A DNA stretch of 64,000 bases, from assembly GCF_901000735.1 (NCBI RefSeq), contig NC_081547.1:26337382-26401381 (forward strand). The letters run 5' to 3'. Under the pieces are notes generated by a model. The model was not told the DNA's origin. It did no database searches and saw only the letters and a list, made by a program, of their open reading frames with translations. The position numbers were made by a program, and so were the translations under genes. The DNA is from Corylus avellana (Eukaryota; Streptophyta; Magnoliopsida; Fagales; Betulaceae). This document shows positions 48,173 through 59,071 of the stretch, in pieces; within the stretch, counting starts at the first letter, position 1, and each line of letters starts with the position of its first letter.

Positions 48173-48720
48173 GGGTAAATATATTATAAATTCATGAATC
48201 AAACACGTCAAAAACTGTAAAATTTCTCAGATTTTTTTTCTTTTTCTTTGAATTTTTACTCCCTTGGTCAATCGAAAATGCAACAAAATTCTTACCGTTA
48301 GATTTTTTCCCAAAAGTTTAACGGACATTATTCCCATTGAAACTCACCATTTTATCACATCAGCATATTAATTTTTTTATTAATTTAATTTATTAAAAAA
48401 AAAAATTGAAGGGGTGTCCGGAAAGCCACCCCTAACCCCCAGGGTGGCCCAAGCCACCCCATAGGGGTTGGGGGTGGCTGCCTTCATTTTTTGTTTTAGA
48501 TTTAATTTTTAAATTAAATTAATGAAAAATTAAAATGCTGATGTGACAAAACGATGTGTTTCAATGGGAATGATGCTCGTTAAACCTTTGGGAAAAAATC
48601 TAATGGTAGGGATTTTGTTGCATTTTCAATTGACCAAGGGAGTACAAATTCGAAGAAAAAAATAATTGAGGGTTTTATAGTTTTGGCATGTTGACTCGGG
48701 GATTTATAATATACTTACCC
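48173..48720. mobile_element. Mutator-type MITE, copy 3, with perfect 9-bp target duplication
   Basis: 548 bases starting GGGTAAATATATTATAAATT and ending in its inverse, with perfect TTTTAGGAA on both sides (48164-48172 and 48721-48729). The GC-rich centre is shorter than in the 611-base copies. Long inverted repeats plus a 9-bp duplication are the marks of Mutator-like elements. There is no transposase, so it is non-autonomous. Confidence 0.88.
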
Positions 48721-48729
48721 TTTTAGGAA

Positions 48730-50616
48730 AGTTGATGATACTTATGGACCTCTAGTTTGACTTGTAATAAATAAATCATTGAATTATAAATTCATGTAAA
48801 CACTTTATAAAATGATACAAATTTGAAATTTCAATTAGAGCTCAAGTCAGCGAGGGATCTTTAAGATTGAAACATACTGTTGCATTTTGTAACCGACGTT
48901 CAAGGCGGTTTATTCGATCGACATTGTCATATTGATTTGGTGATAGTTTTTTTTTGTTTTGACGACTCAATTCACTTATTAGTATTCAATAATTTAACAT
49001 TATGTTTATTCATATATAGTACCAAGACATTTTAATCCAAAGCTTTTAAGGTATTTAAGAAATTATTATAGCTTAGCGCTTGTGCTATAAGTTGCCCTCT
49101 TTATGACTCGACTGTAAAGTTGAACCCATTTGATCTTATATTTGACAAGTTGCGTCTATAAATGATACAATTTTTAAGTAGAACTTACTCTTAGAAACTA
49201 ACTTTATAAAGACAGGGTTAAAGAGCTTATTAAATTCTAGAATTATATGTTTATTTTGAAACCACATAAGTTTATGTTGGGTTCTCCTCCTATGTATAGG
49301 ACCAAGTGACCAACCTATGTGGGTAGAAAAACAAATGGGCAATAGCTGCCCATCATTTTTTACTACCAAAAGCGAGTGACTTGAGTAGCAATAGAAAAAA
49401 ATATCACTCTCGAAAAGTACAACCATTTAAAAAAAAAAAGAAAAAAAGAATGGTTTCACATAATTATTTATGTCAAAGATTGGATGATGGTTTGAAGTCC
49501 GTTCTTAGAAATTTTAGTATGTCGTTCATGACAATGAGAGCTATGTATTGATTAGTGCTGATAGTTGAATTTTCTCTCCAATTGCTTGATTATTCATACT
49601 CGCTCAAATGTTTTACGGTCAAATTTTTTGTTTTATTGCAACTAATTGTATTCAATATGGCACCTCATAATTTAAAATATTAAATAAGGTGATAACGTAT
49701 GCATCATTACAATTGTAACATCTATATACTTGGCTTAAAATTGAGAAAATCTATTTCATATGGTCCATGATGGAGGGTACCAAGTACCACTCCATTCCAT
49801 CATGGTGGTAGGATATGGGGCAAGGGATAGGAAAGGTTGATGGTTGATTAAAAACCCTTTAGGCTTGACTTGGATCTCACTGGCTATAGGAAAGTGAGTC
49901 GACCAGTTGTAGTCAATAACAAATTCCTTTCTTGTTTGTTAATCATGTTTTTTCAGTTTGAAATTATATCATATCATAAAAAGTGATATATTAGTCTATT
50001 CTGTCATTCAAATAGCAGTGTATTTGATTGCTTCCCTTTTGAGCATTATGAGCTTGAATTCCCTGCATTGCTTTGCATTGAGAAAGTCACAAAGCACAGG
50101 AGTTTATACAAGTATGTCATGTTTAACGATCGAGCATAATTTATAGTCAGCTCATTTATTGAACAAACACTTTAAGAAAAGATACCATATCAAGAATCAC
50201 TTTAAATTTGCACGTGAAAAATTAATCTTTTAAGGACAAATGTTAATTTATCGGGTCAAATTAAAAAAATTTCTTTCGACCCAATTTGAAAGAAAAATGT
50301 GCTTATACAACTTTCGACTTATTGGGCAAGCACTCATTATAGACACAGGCTCAAAAGCTTTATAGGTGGGTTTTCCAGAGATACACAACACATTTAAAAC
50401 AGATGTTTTATGCATCATTAAGGTCCTCGCAAGTATTTAACTAAATATTACCTCTTATTAGATTTTAACAACAATAACCTACTAAACTCACAACACCAAT
50501 AACCTGCTAAACTTCTTGTCCTGATTGAGTAGTGAAGCCTAGGCTCAACTACCACAATAGACCTGTAGTGACAGACTTGCTAACATTGCTCAATCAAGGG
50601 TGCAAACAAAGTGATA
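48730..50616. other. Unit 3 spacer
   Basis: About 95% similar by eye to the other spacers up to about 50.26 kb, then apparently identical to the middle unit. It lacks the 111-bp insertion and carries the 130-bp repeat at 49888-50022. No gene is seen. Confidence 0.55.
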
Positions 50617-50799
50617 CTTTCTTTTTTAATGACGTGGAAATTTACTAAGGCTAGACCCTTCAGACTTACCCCTGAAAACCGTATATCAGGTAATCTAAGG
50701 GAACTCTTAGTGCGGAATCAAACTCAGAATGTCCAAATCTAAAGCTCATCCCAAGCCCGCCCTCTGACCACTAGGTTGCACCTTGACAGGTACAAACAT
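50617..50799 (-). mobile_element. tRNA-derived SINE, copy 3
   Basis: 183 bases with ACAAAGTGATA at 50606-50616 and 50800-50810; the same ancestral insertion as in the other spacers. Confidence 0.85.
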
Positions 50800-51551
50800 A
50801 CAAAGTGATAATTTACATCAAACCCTAGCTTTCACTAATTTGCACACATAGGCAAACCATGATGTTTCTATACACAAAACAAATGGCAGAGACCCATGAA
50901 GAGGGGAAAAAGAAAATCCGAAAGCAACAGAACATACATCACTATTTTTGAAAAGGGATGGTTTAAGCTTCTGCACAAAGCAATTGCAGATATTTGAAAT
51001 TGTACAAGTTGCAACTCCAAGTATAAGGTAGTTGGATCACGAACACATCTTGATTACTTGATCTGCGTCGTCTAGCATCACTCAAAAATCAACAAATATT
51101 CTTGTTCTTGAGTTGCCTTCAATTTCAATATTCCTAATAACCTGTTAACAGCTACCAAACAAAGGCAACTAGACAATGTAAAACTGAATGTTATCCATAT
51201 GCTTAAGTCTCACATTCCGTGATAATATTAGACATGTTATTAGGCAATCAGAGCAAAAACCATAGCTATTGTTAAGTTGTTTTTGTCAATCAATCACCAG
51301 ACAATTCCTACAGAAGATATTTCCCAAGGCATTCCCCTGTCTAGCCATTAACTCTAACATTTATGGTGAGATTTCTTATGGCTTTACGGGAAAATGTTTC
51401 TGTGAAGCATCACTACACATTAGGAAAAATAAAATAAAATAAAAAAAGAATTTTCTGTAACTTCTCTCTTTGAAGGGTAAAATAAAAAGAATGTTTCTCG
51501 ATACAATTGAAGAAAATAGGGTTCAAGGATAGATATTCAGAACCTCTTAAA

Positions 51552-54500
51552 CTAGGTGTTGGCAAAGATACCGCCACCTCCCCTGATTGAAAGTAGTGGT
51601 CCATGCCAGGAGCTGCGACTGATCAGATGGGAATCAAGAAACAAAACTATAACTGTAATGTCATCATGAAAATGTCTCCTCACCCCTCGATCAATCTTCT
51701 TCAAGTCTAAGTATCTCATTTCTCTTTTCTTTGCTGCTTCACAAAGTGCAGCTTTGACAAGTTTCCTTGCAATGCCCTGCAAAAATATAGGAAATGTTTA
51801 TATTCATCCGGCAGCAACTTCAACAAAAAATGACTTCTAAGTAACTAGTTACACAATACTTCTAACTAATAACACCATACAAATAGAAAAAGGCCTCTCC
51901 ACCATGCTCCAATAAAATGAATATAAGCAATTTCACTATTTAAGTTATTGGAAAAAGTCAGCCGCGGCTGCTTCAAAGAACAAATAAGCTTCTTGGAGGT
52001 TGCAAGAGAATCTCTAGTTATTTGCAATTGTGCAGTGAAAGTTTCTAGTTCGTTGCACATGTAAGAACTATACTTTTACCTTCAACTTATTCAAAACAAA
52101 AAAACAAAAAAAGGGAAGGAAACAGGCTACCTGTTCTTATAACTCAATGAAAGAAATAAGGTACCTTAAGATATCATCAATGTCATCCTTTCCCAAAGTC
52201 AGTTAGAAAAGTGTCCAACGTAAATACAAAAGAAACAAACAATAAGTAGGAATCATACATTACGTGGACAGCTCTGGACGATGTCAACTGCCTCCTGATT
52301 GCTTAGGTGCTCCCATAGGCCATCCGATGCAAATATAAGAAACTGATCTTCAGGGTAGAGTTTCTGCACTGATATTGCAGGCTCAGCTTTAAGAATTGGC
52401 TTGTGGAAGGTTCCTGGCAGTCTAAACTTCGACAATAAAGGCTCTCTATTGAACTCTGCCTTCTTCAAATAGGCATCGCCAATGGATCTTGAAACCTGCA
52501 AGAATGTCAAAACTGTCAATACAGTAATTCTCTATCTGGGCGATACTTGTGTAAGGACCATGCTGATTTCCTGAGCAAGAATCATCCATAAAACTTTCTG
52601 ATTTTCGAAATGTAGAATGCTCATTTTGCACGTCACTTAAGAACCCAAAAACTGTAAATTATTCTAAACTAGAACCAGTAGAAGTTCTAAAATGGTCACA
52701 TACACAATTAATATTCTAAAATATGTGTTATTGGTCAAGCTGAAGTGAATACTTAGATTCTCCACACTCACTCATATTTTATTTCCATATAAAATTCCAA
52801 CTTTTTTCTGTAAACCATTTTTTCTTTTTAATTCAACACCTAAACTTATTCAGTGAACAAGGGAGCCCAACTGAAAGTTTGATAAACCATGAGCAAAGAA
52901 TGACTAAATTTCTTTTTTCTTTTTTTAACACAGGGAGTATACAAGAATGACTGAAAATAAGATCATAGATGCACCGTATGCGTCCACGTGAGAATAACCA
53001 TTTGAGAAACATTTAGTGACAATCAAAAAAAAGAAAATAATAATAGGGTTGGGAAAATAACGTGGGTGCCCGGGGGGGGGGTTGGGGTGGGGCAGATTTG
53101 GGACATGGCAGCCCAACCCAACCCCTACCAGGTTCAAGGTTGCCCTGACCCAACCCAGCCCTGAACCTGACTTAGGATTCAGTAAATCATCTTCAACCCA
53201 TCCCTAACCCAAATTAATCTATATGAAATCAATCCCATCTGGGCAGGACATGACAGGTTATCAGATAATATGTAAAGATCAACATATATTTCCAGCATCT
53301 GCATTCAAATCCCATGTACAACAGCATAAAACTAATATTTCTAATGCAAATAGAGAAATGTTACACGAACTCCTAACCCCACACTCCCAAGTGCTTATTC
53401 CCTAATGTGGTAGTTGCAAAAATAAAGTAAGCAGATGGGATTAAAAAAAGTTGTAGTAGAAAGCTGACGTGACAACTGCTACATTAAGGAGTAGTACTTG
53501 GGAGTTTGTGTAGCATTTCTCATGTAAATATGAACCAGCATGAAACCCAACATGGTTTAGAATCTTAAACCCAAACCTGTGTTGTCCCAATTATCTAATT
53601 TCCAAACACATCCCCATTGGGTGGGATCTGTTACCTTATTAACCCAATCCACTATCACCTCTCTAGTGGGAAGAGATATAGCATCTCAAAGGATCATTAG
53701 GGATATAAAGAGTAAATCTAAAGAACTAAATGGACATAGTAAAACCATAAATAATTGTAAGCCAATGCATATATTTAATATTTCTGTTTAATCCAATAGC
53801 ATATCCTTGACAAATCACACACATGTCGAAATAGGAATCTCATACATTTAGAGGGTCACACAATGACTTAAAAAGCATATAAAATAAAGGGTTATTCAGG
53901 AAAAGATAAAGAATAAAAGTGGAAAAAATCAAATACTCCTCAAGAAATCACCTGTATCAGACCCTTCACACGCCAAACCTTGTGCTTTAAAACCACAATC
54001 TGGGGATCATCGGGATGCAGCGAATGCAATTCCTCCCTCACAGATTCCACACTTGCATTGTGCTCAGACGATAACTGAACAGCTTTAGCCACTTTAACGG
54101 CCTTCTCCTGTCTTCCCAAAACCACCCGAGAATCTCCTGCATTTGCAATGTAAAGCAGTCCGGAGCATATTATGCCTACTAAACAACATGAACCAACAGA
54201 AGCAATTTGTGGCTTCCTTAGCCATTGCTTCTTTACTAGAGAGAGGAATTCCTCTTCAGTTGCCAAGAATGCTTTGTTGATAACATCTGCTGACATTCCT
54301 TGATTCTCTGATGTGAACTCTGCAGCACGAATAGCTGTCAAGTCAGTAAACATATGCATTAGCTCAGAAAAAAGAAAAAAGAAAAAAAGAGGTAAACATA
54401 TGCATTGGATTTAATTAAAATTTTAAAAAATTGGGGAGAGAGAGAGAGGGAATGTAAAACTAGATCATTGTCCATATCTTAACATAGAGAAAATTATTGT

Positions 54501-55802
54501 TTTCTAGGTGCTATCATCCATGAAAACCTTTACTTAATTGTCAGTCGCATTAGCACTACATATTTTGAAAACTTTGCATTTTTCTGAATTCTTACAACTA
54601 ATAAATTGCAACCTATAATCATGGAAACAAGTTAGGAATTAAAAGCAAATTCTCCACTCATAGGAAATTGATGCATCCAATGTCATAATTCTTAGTAACC
54701 CACTTTTATTGCATTAACTTAAGCCTGTTTCCTTTAATTGTCCCTGGAATTCGAATGGATTTCATATTATTAGAGAACTCAAAAAATGTGACCAATAAGT
54801 CCATAAAACAACACATGCTTCCTTTTCCTTGAGAAGCTTTAGATTACAACACCTAATTTATTCTTGATTCTTCCTCGGTTCCAACCTATTAGAAAATAAT
54901 TTCCATGACTTTCACTTTTCTGGTTTATCACCAATGGCAACCAATTCCAATCCTGAATCTGACATTGAGATGGGAACTTTACAATCAAAATAGACCATCA
55001 CTGTTTAAAGAATCTTAAACTACAGAGCTCCAACTTCACTAATTGATGCTAAGTCTTATCATGCAGTCTACTGAAAGTGGTCCTCTATTCTAACTTTAAA
55101 TACTCTTAAGATAATCAAACATGTCATTAACACGTTTTGAAGAGAGTGCTAGAGTGGGAAAAATCAAAAGAATCTTCAATATCCAAGCAACTACATGACT
55201 GGCATGCAGCAGACATGGGACTGAAGCACCAAAACATTATTTGCCGATGCCATTTTGCTCTGCTATGCACTGAATATCAGTATGACTGCAAAATCATGAC
55301 CATCAAAATCCATGAATATATTGAATTCCCCAAGTGCATAAAGATCAAAAGATAACAGAACTACTAATTAGCCACATTTGCATAGGAGGAACTGCCCACA
55401 AATAAAATAACCATCAAGCCGACATAATAATAAATTGCACAAACTCGGATGATGTGTGATATGGAAGAACAACTTACTCTTGATATTGTTAAATAGGTGA
55501 TCATTTATAAAACGGGCAGCTTCCGGACCTCCATGTCCATCGTAAACTCCAACAAATGTTCCATGAGGACCTGATTCAAGCGAACTCATTGACCCTGATT
55601 CAAGTTGGCTATGGTCTTCCAACAGATTGTTTGCTTGAATTACTGCCATTGAAAAATCTCCATTCACATGCTGTCCTGAATCCTTGTACCACAACAAACC
55701 ATCAACCCGACCACTCACGTCACCGCGATTACTGGAGTTTTCACCCTCAACAGAAGGTTTCCAACAGGGTGACACAATCTTCATCAATGAAGTTGATACC
55801 AT
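51552..55802 (-). CDS. Protein phosphatase 2C, clade D type
   Basis: A Mg/Mn-dependent Ser/Thr phosphatase. In Arabidopsis, clade D members dephosphorylate plasma-membrane H+-ATPases and are held in check by SAUR proteins; that role is inferred here. Exons, in transcript order: 55478-55802, 53952-54319, 52259-52495, 51552-51776; 384 residues. The start [16 protein letters not shown] is typical of the clade. Metal-binding motifs are in place: VGVYDGHGG (Asp88), [29 protein letters not shown] (Asp289) and HDDITVIV (Asp348/349). [23 protein letters not shown], also present, is characteristic of clade D. Exon 2 must start at the AG before 54319: the earlier AG would add residues not seen in the family. 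The SDGLW and C-terminal blocks are complete and there is no sign of damage. Confidence 0.94.
53072..53092 (+). other. G-rich tract with quadruplex potential in PP2C intron 2
   Basis: A run of 10 G, then TTGGGGTGGGG. It sits in a GC-rich insertion (53060-53220) with CCCAACCC-type repeats that looks like a repeat remnant. The PP2C transcript carries the C-rich strand. Confidence 0.55.
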
Positions 55803-56760
55803 CCCTTACATATTCTCACCCAAATGACCCAACAATCAAATTATTCATCAAACTATTATCAAGAACAAGGTTGAACCCGAGTTTCTGCTCTAATTTCCCC
55901 TCAATTCCAAAAAGTAAGTTACATGTACTGGAAATCAGATACTCATTGATGAATGCAGACACCATTAATCTGCAAAGGTGTAAAGCATTAAAAAATTTAA
56001 TGGGTGTGTGCATAAACGGAATATGAATTTGAGACAAAAATCAGATGGTAGACAACATCATGCCATGCAGGTATTCAAGAAACAATAAAATTTTATCGTG
56101 TGCACGATACGATTTTGAGACAAAAAAGCAAATTGCAGGCACCACCAGCCTGTACAGGTATAGAAGATCAATCGAAACAATGGGCGTCCACAAAAACTAC
56201 ACGATAGTGTATAAGAAAAACAGAAATGCAGGAATAATCAATTATGTACATGTAGCAAAATATGAGCAAAAACTTACCCCAAAAAAAAAAAGAGCAAAAA
56301 AATTGATTGGTAGGAACGGAAAATGTTCTACATAAATTTGCAAGAAAGAACAAAATGCAAGTAGTATCAATTCGGAAGCTATTAACAAAGAAAGGGATAT
56401 TCTCAGAAATTGAACGGTTTGAGCTTACCACAATGATCAAAATGTTAAAACATTAGTCTTTCAGCAATAGAAGATCAAACAAGTTCACGGGTATGTGATG
56501 AAATGACAAAACATTAATCATAAGACAAGAATTGTACAATTATGCACAGAATTGAAAACACAGGAACTTCTAAACATACCTTGAATCTATGCTTTGAGGA
56601 ATATTCTACCCCTTTGTGTATAACTTTTGAATTATAGCCTTAGCTGAAAAGAACCCATTTATCTGATCATCAATAAGGTAGATTTGGAATGTTCTGACAC
56701 AGACAAAAATGTTGTCAGAACGTATAAAGGGGTAGATCTAGAGAGACGGAGAGGGAGGGG
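55803..56760 (-). promoter_or_regulatory. PP2C 5'UTR with probable 5'UTR intron
   Basis: On the minus strand a good donor (TCAAG|GTATGT) at 56579 and an acceptor (TTTGCAG|ATTAATGG) at 55970 define a likely 610-base intron upstream of the start codon, leaving 55803-55969 and 56580 onward as leader. A leading intron is common in this gene family. An antisense open frame at 55556-56026 is not supported as a gene. Confidence 0.5.
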
Positions 56761-59071
56761 AGGCAGAGATTATATGCAGCTGTTTCTGGTTCTAGTTTCT
56801 CTCTTTCTTTCTTATTTTGTTTCTTTTAAAGAGAGGCTATTCAACAAATTCCCTCGGTTTGAAATCCACCATAGGTGCCTCTCCTATGGGCTTTTGGCTT
56901 TTGGGTTGGATTTTCAGTTTTGGTTTTCTAATTTATTGCCTGGGGTTTTGACTTTGACCTCCAACAAACCACCATTTTAGGCAGCCTTTGCTCATCTTTC
57001 CCTCCCCTTTATATAGTAAAAGTTTTCTTTTATATTTTCTCAGTTTTCTTTTCTGTACATTTTTTTTTTCGTGGGAAACGGGAAACGTGACAAACGTCAT
57101 GGGTGACTCAATCCCAGGCCTCACCCATAAGTCGGCACACGTACAATAAATTAGAATAATGCTATAAATTATATTTTTATTTAATCATTATTATATAATA
57201 CTAACTTGATAGTCTTAATTTATCTTTGAATTTAAAAAATAAATAAGAAAGAACTGATCTAAAATTTAAGTGAAACTTTGCATCAGATAGTTATGAAATA
57301 AAAATAAAATTTCTAACATTACTTTTATAAATTATGTTCGAGTAATGGTGTAAATATTACATTTTATCACGTACCGATAACGTTACAAATTCAACTAACT
57401 CTTAAGGGCCAACCATTGTTTAAAAAAAGAAAAAGAAAAGAAGAGTATGCTATCTACACTCGATAAATAGAGGCTCATTCTAATCATATAATTTTTTAAT
57501 ATTATATTATTTTCTTTAAATATGTTTAATTTAAATTTTTTATTATATTTTTATTCATTATACAATGTTAACATGACAGATCTAACCAATTTTATTTTTT
57601 AACACTAACCGATTCATGGATTTATTAGGATTGTTATGATAGTGTAAAATAAAAATATGATTTATAACATTACTAACAAAAAAATATATAATAATTAGTT
57701 GAGACTGCTATGTCAGATGTTGTGGAATAGTTACGAGATAAATATAGTTTTAACCTTACTCATTATGTTTTGCCCAACATTTGGAAACCACACATTAACT
57801 TGATGTTTCTGCAACCACACTAGAGGCTGCATATTGAATGTTCAAATATGATGAACTTTGATACAATGTTAAAGTTTGTGAGAAAAAACTAAAATACATA
57901 AATAACAACAAAAGCAATAGAGAGAAAAGAACACATAATTTACGATTGGCTTGGTATTAGACACCTACGTCCACTACTCTGAATGACTCATAAGGCTATA
58001 TTGTACTCTCATTTACTTGATTGTTTACAGTACATAGGTCTCTATTTATAATTAAATAAGTCGATCTATACAAGTAAATCTAAATCGACTTATACAAGAA
58101 AACATAAATCAAAATATACTAGGAAATATAAATATCATAATATATTCAAAACACATTATAACATCATTCCTTAACTCAAGGTGAAAGATTCTGGAAGCTT
58201 GAATTTGAAAAACATAACCAAAGGATTTTATTTTAAAAAATTTTAATTTAATTTTTTTTTTTTTTTTTTGGTGTAGTAGCCACGACGGTGGCGGAGGCTG
58301 GGAATGAGTCGTAAACGATAGCTAATAAATAGAGGTTGGTGGTGAAGACTGACTGCAAACACCACCAAAGGAGACAAAGTTGGCTGGCGGCCAACAACGG
58401 CAACATGTTGCGGCGTTAGTGACTACTAAATGCATGGCTGACAACAAACAAAAATCCAAAAAGGGTGATAATAAGCCAAAAATAAGAAGGGCCAACAACG
58501 GGCCAAAATTCGAAAAGGCCGATAACAAGCCAGAGTCAACAACGGGCCAAAAAACGGAAAACAAAGTTTTGATGGACAATAAGCCTAGTCATATATACAT
58601 TTTTTTAGGCCTCTTTAGGCTCGATCACGGACCAAGATTTAGAAAGTAATATTAAAGACCATCTTTTTATTTTATTTTGATCATTCTAAAGTTGATGTGG
58701 CTTTCAAAATCACTATTAGATTAAAATTTAAGTATGATTCATCTAGAAGTTAATGGTAATTTTAAAAGCTACATCAACTTTAAGAAAATAAAAAAAGCCC
58801 CTAACATTTCTCCGCTTAAGAGGCCGTTCATGCATAATGGTTCTCCACTTCTCCGTCTCTTCATTTAAATGCAACTCAAGGAGATCATTTTTTACGCCTT
58901 TAAACACGATTTCTATAAGAGGTAAATTCGGACAAGCGATTAAACCGCACTGGGCTAGTATTACATATACAGAAAAGTTAAAGGGTCATCTAGCAAAAAT
59001 ACCGAAGGAAGCCGTTGGCCCGTTCGAGAGTCATTTCACGCATACAATAGGCCTTCCTGTCTCAGACAACG
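56761..59071. other. Divergent intergenic region between PP2C and Nit1-like gene
   Basis: Promoters of both genes should be here. It contains a possible LTR remnant at 57880-58165, a GGCCAACAACGG-type short repeat cluster at about 58390-58560 and otherwise AT-rich DNA. No gene is recognised; the small frames near 58.4 kb are repetitive. Confidence 0.5.
57880..58165 (-). mobile_element. Possible copia LTR fragment
   Basis: The order GAGAGAAAAGAACACATAAT, TTGGTATTAGACACCTACGTCC, a CATAGGTCTCTATTTATA-type segment, then repeated AATATAAATATCA resembles LTR sequence seen in plant copia elements. No primer site, polypurine tract or target duplication was found. Confidence 0.35.

Larger units (their letters stand above)
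40974..51350. repeat. Tandem unit 3 (leader, RCCR-2, GSTL-D, spacer)
   Basis: Full-length second copy of the unit, about 10.4 kb. It ends at CTAGCCATTA, after which the DNA is unique and leads into the PP2C gene. So the right edge of the unit is where the original locus continued. Confidence 0.85.

Noticed and set aside
49136..49426. 96-codon minus-strand frame in the unit 3 spacer
   Set aside because: The matching positions in the other two spacers are interrupted, so the frame is not conserved.
55556..56026. 156-codon plus-strand frame overlapping PP2C exon 1 and its leader
   Set aside because: It is antisense to a clear PP2C exon and has low-complexity composition without known motifs.
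58322..58649. Overlapping frames on both strands near 58.4 kb
   Set aside because: They arise from short GGCCAACAACGG-type repeats and lack any family similarity.
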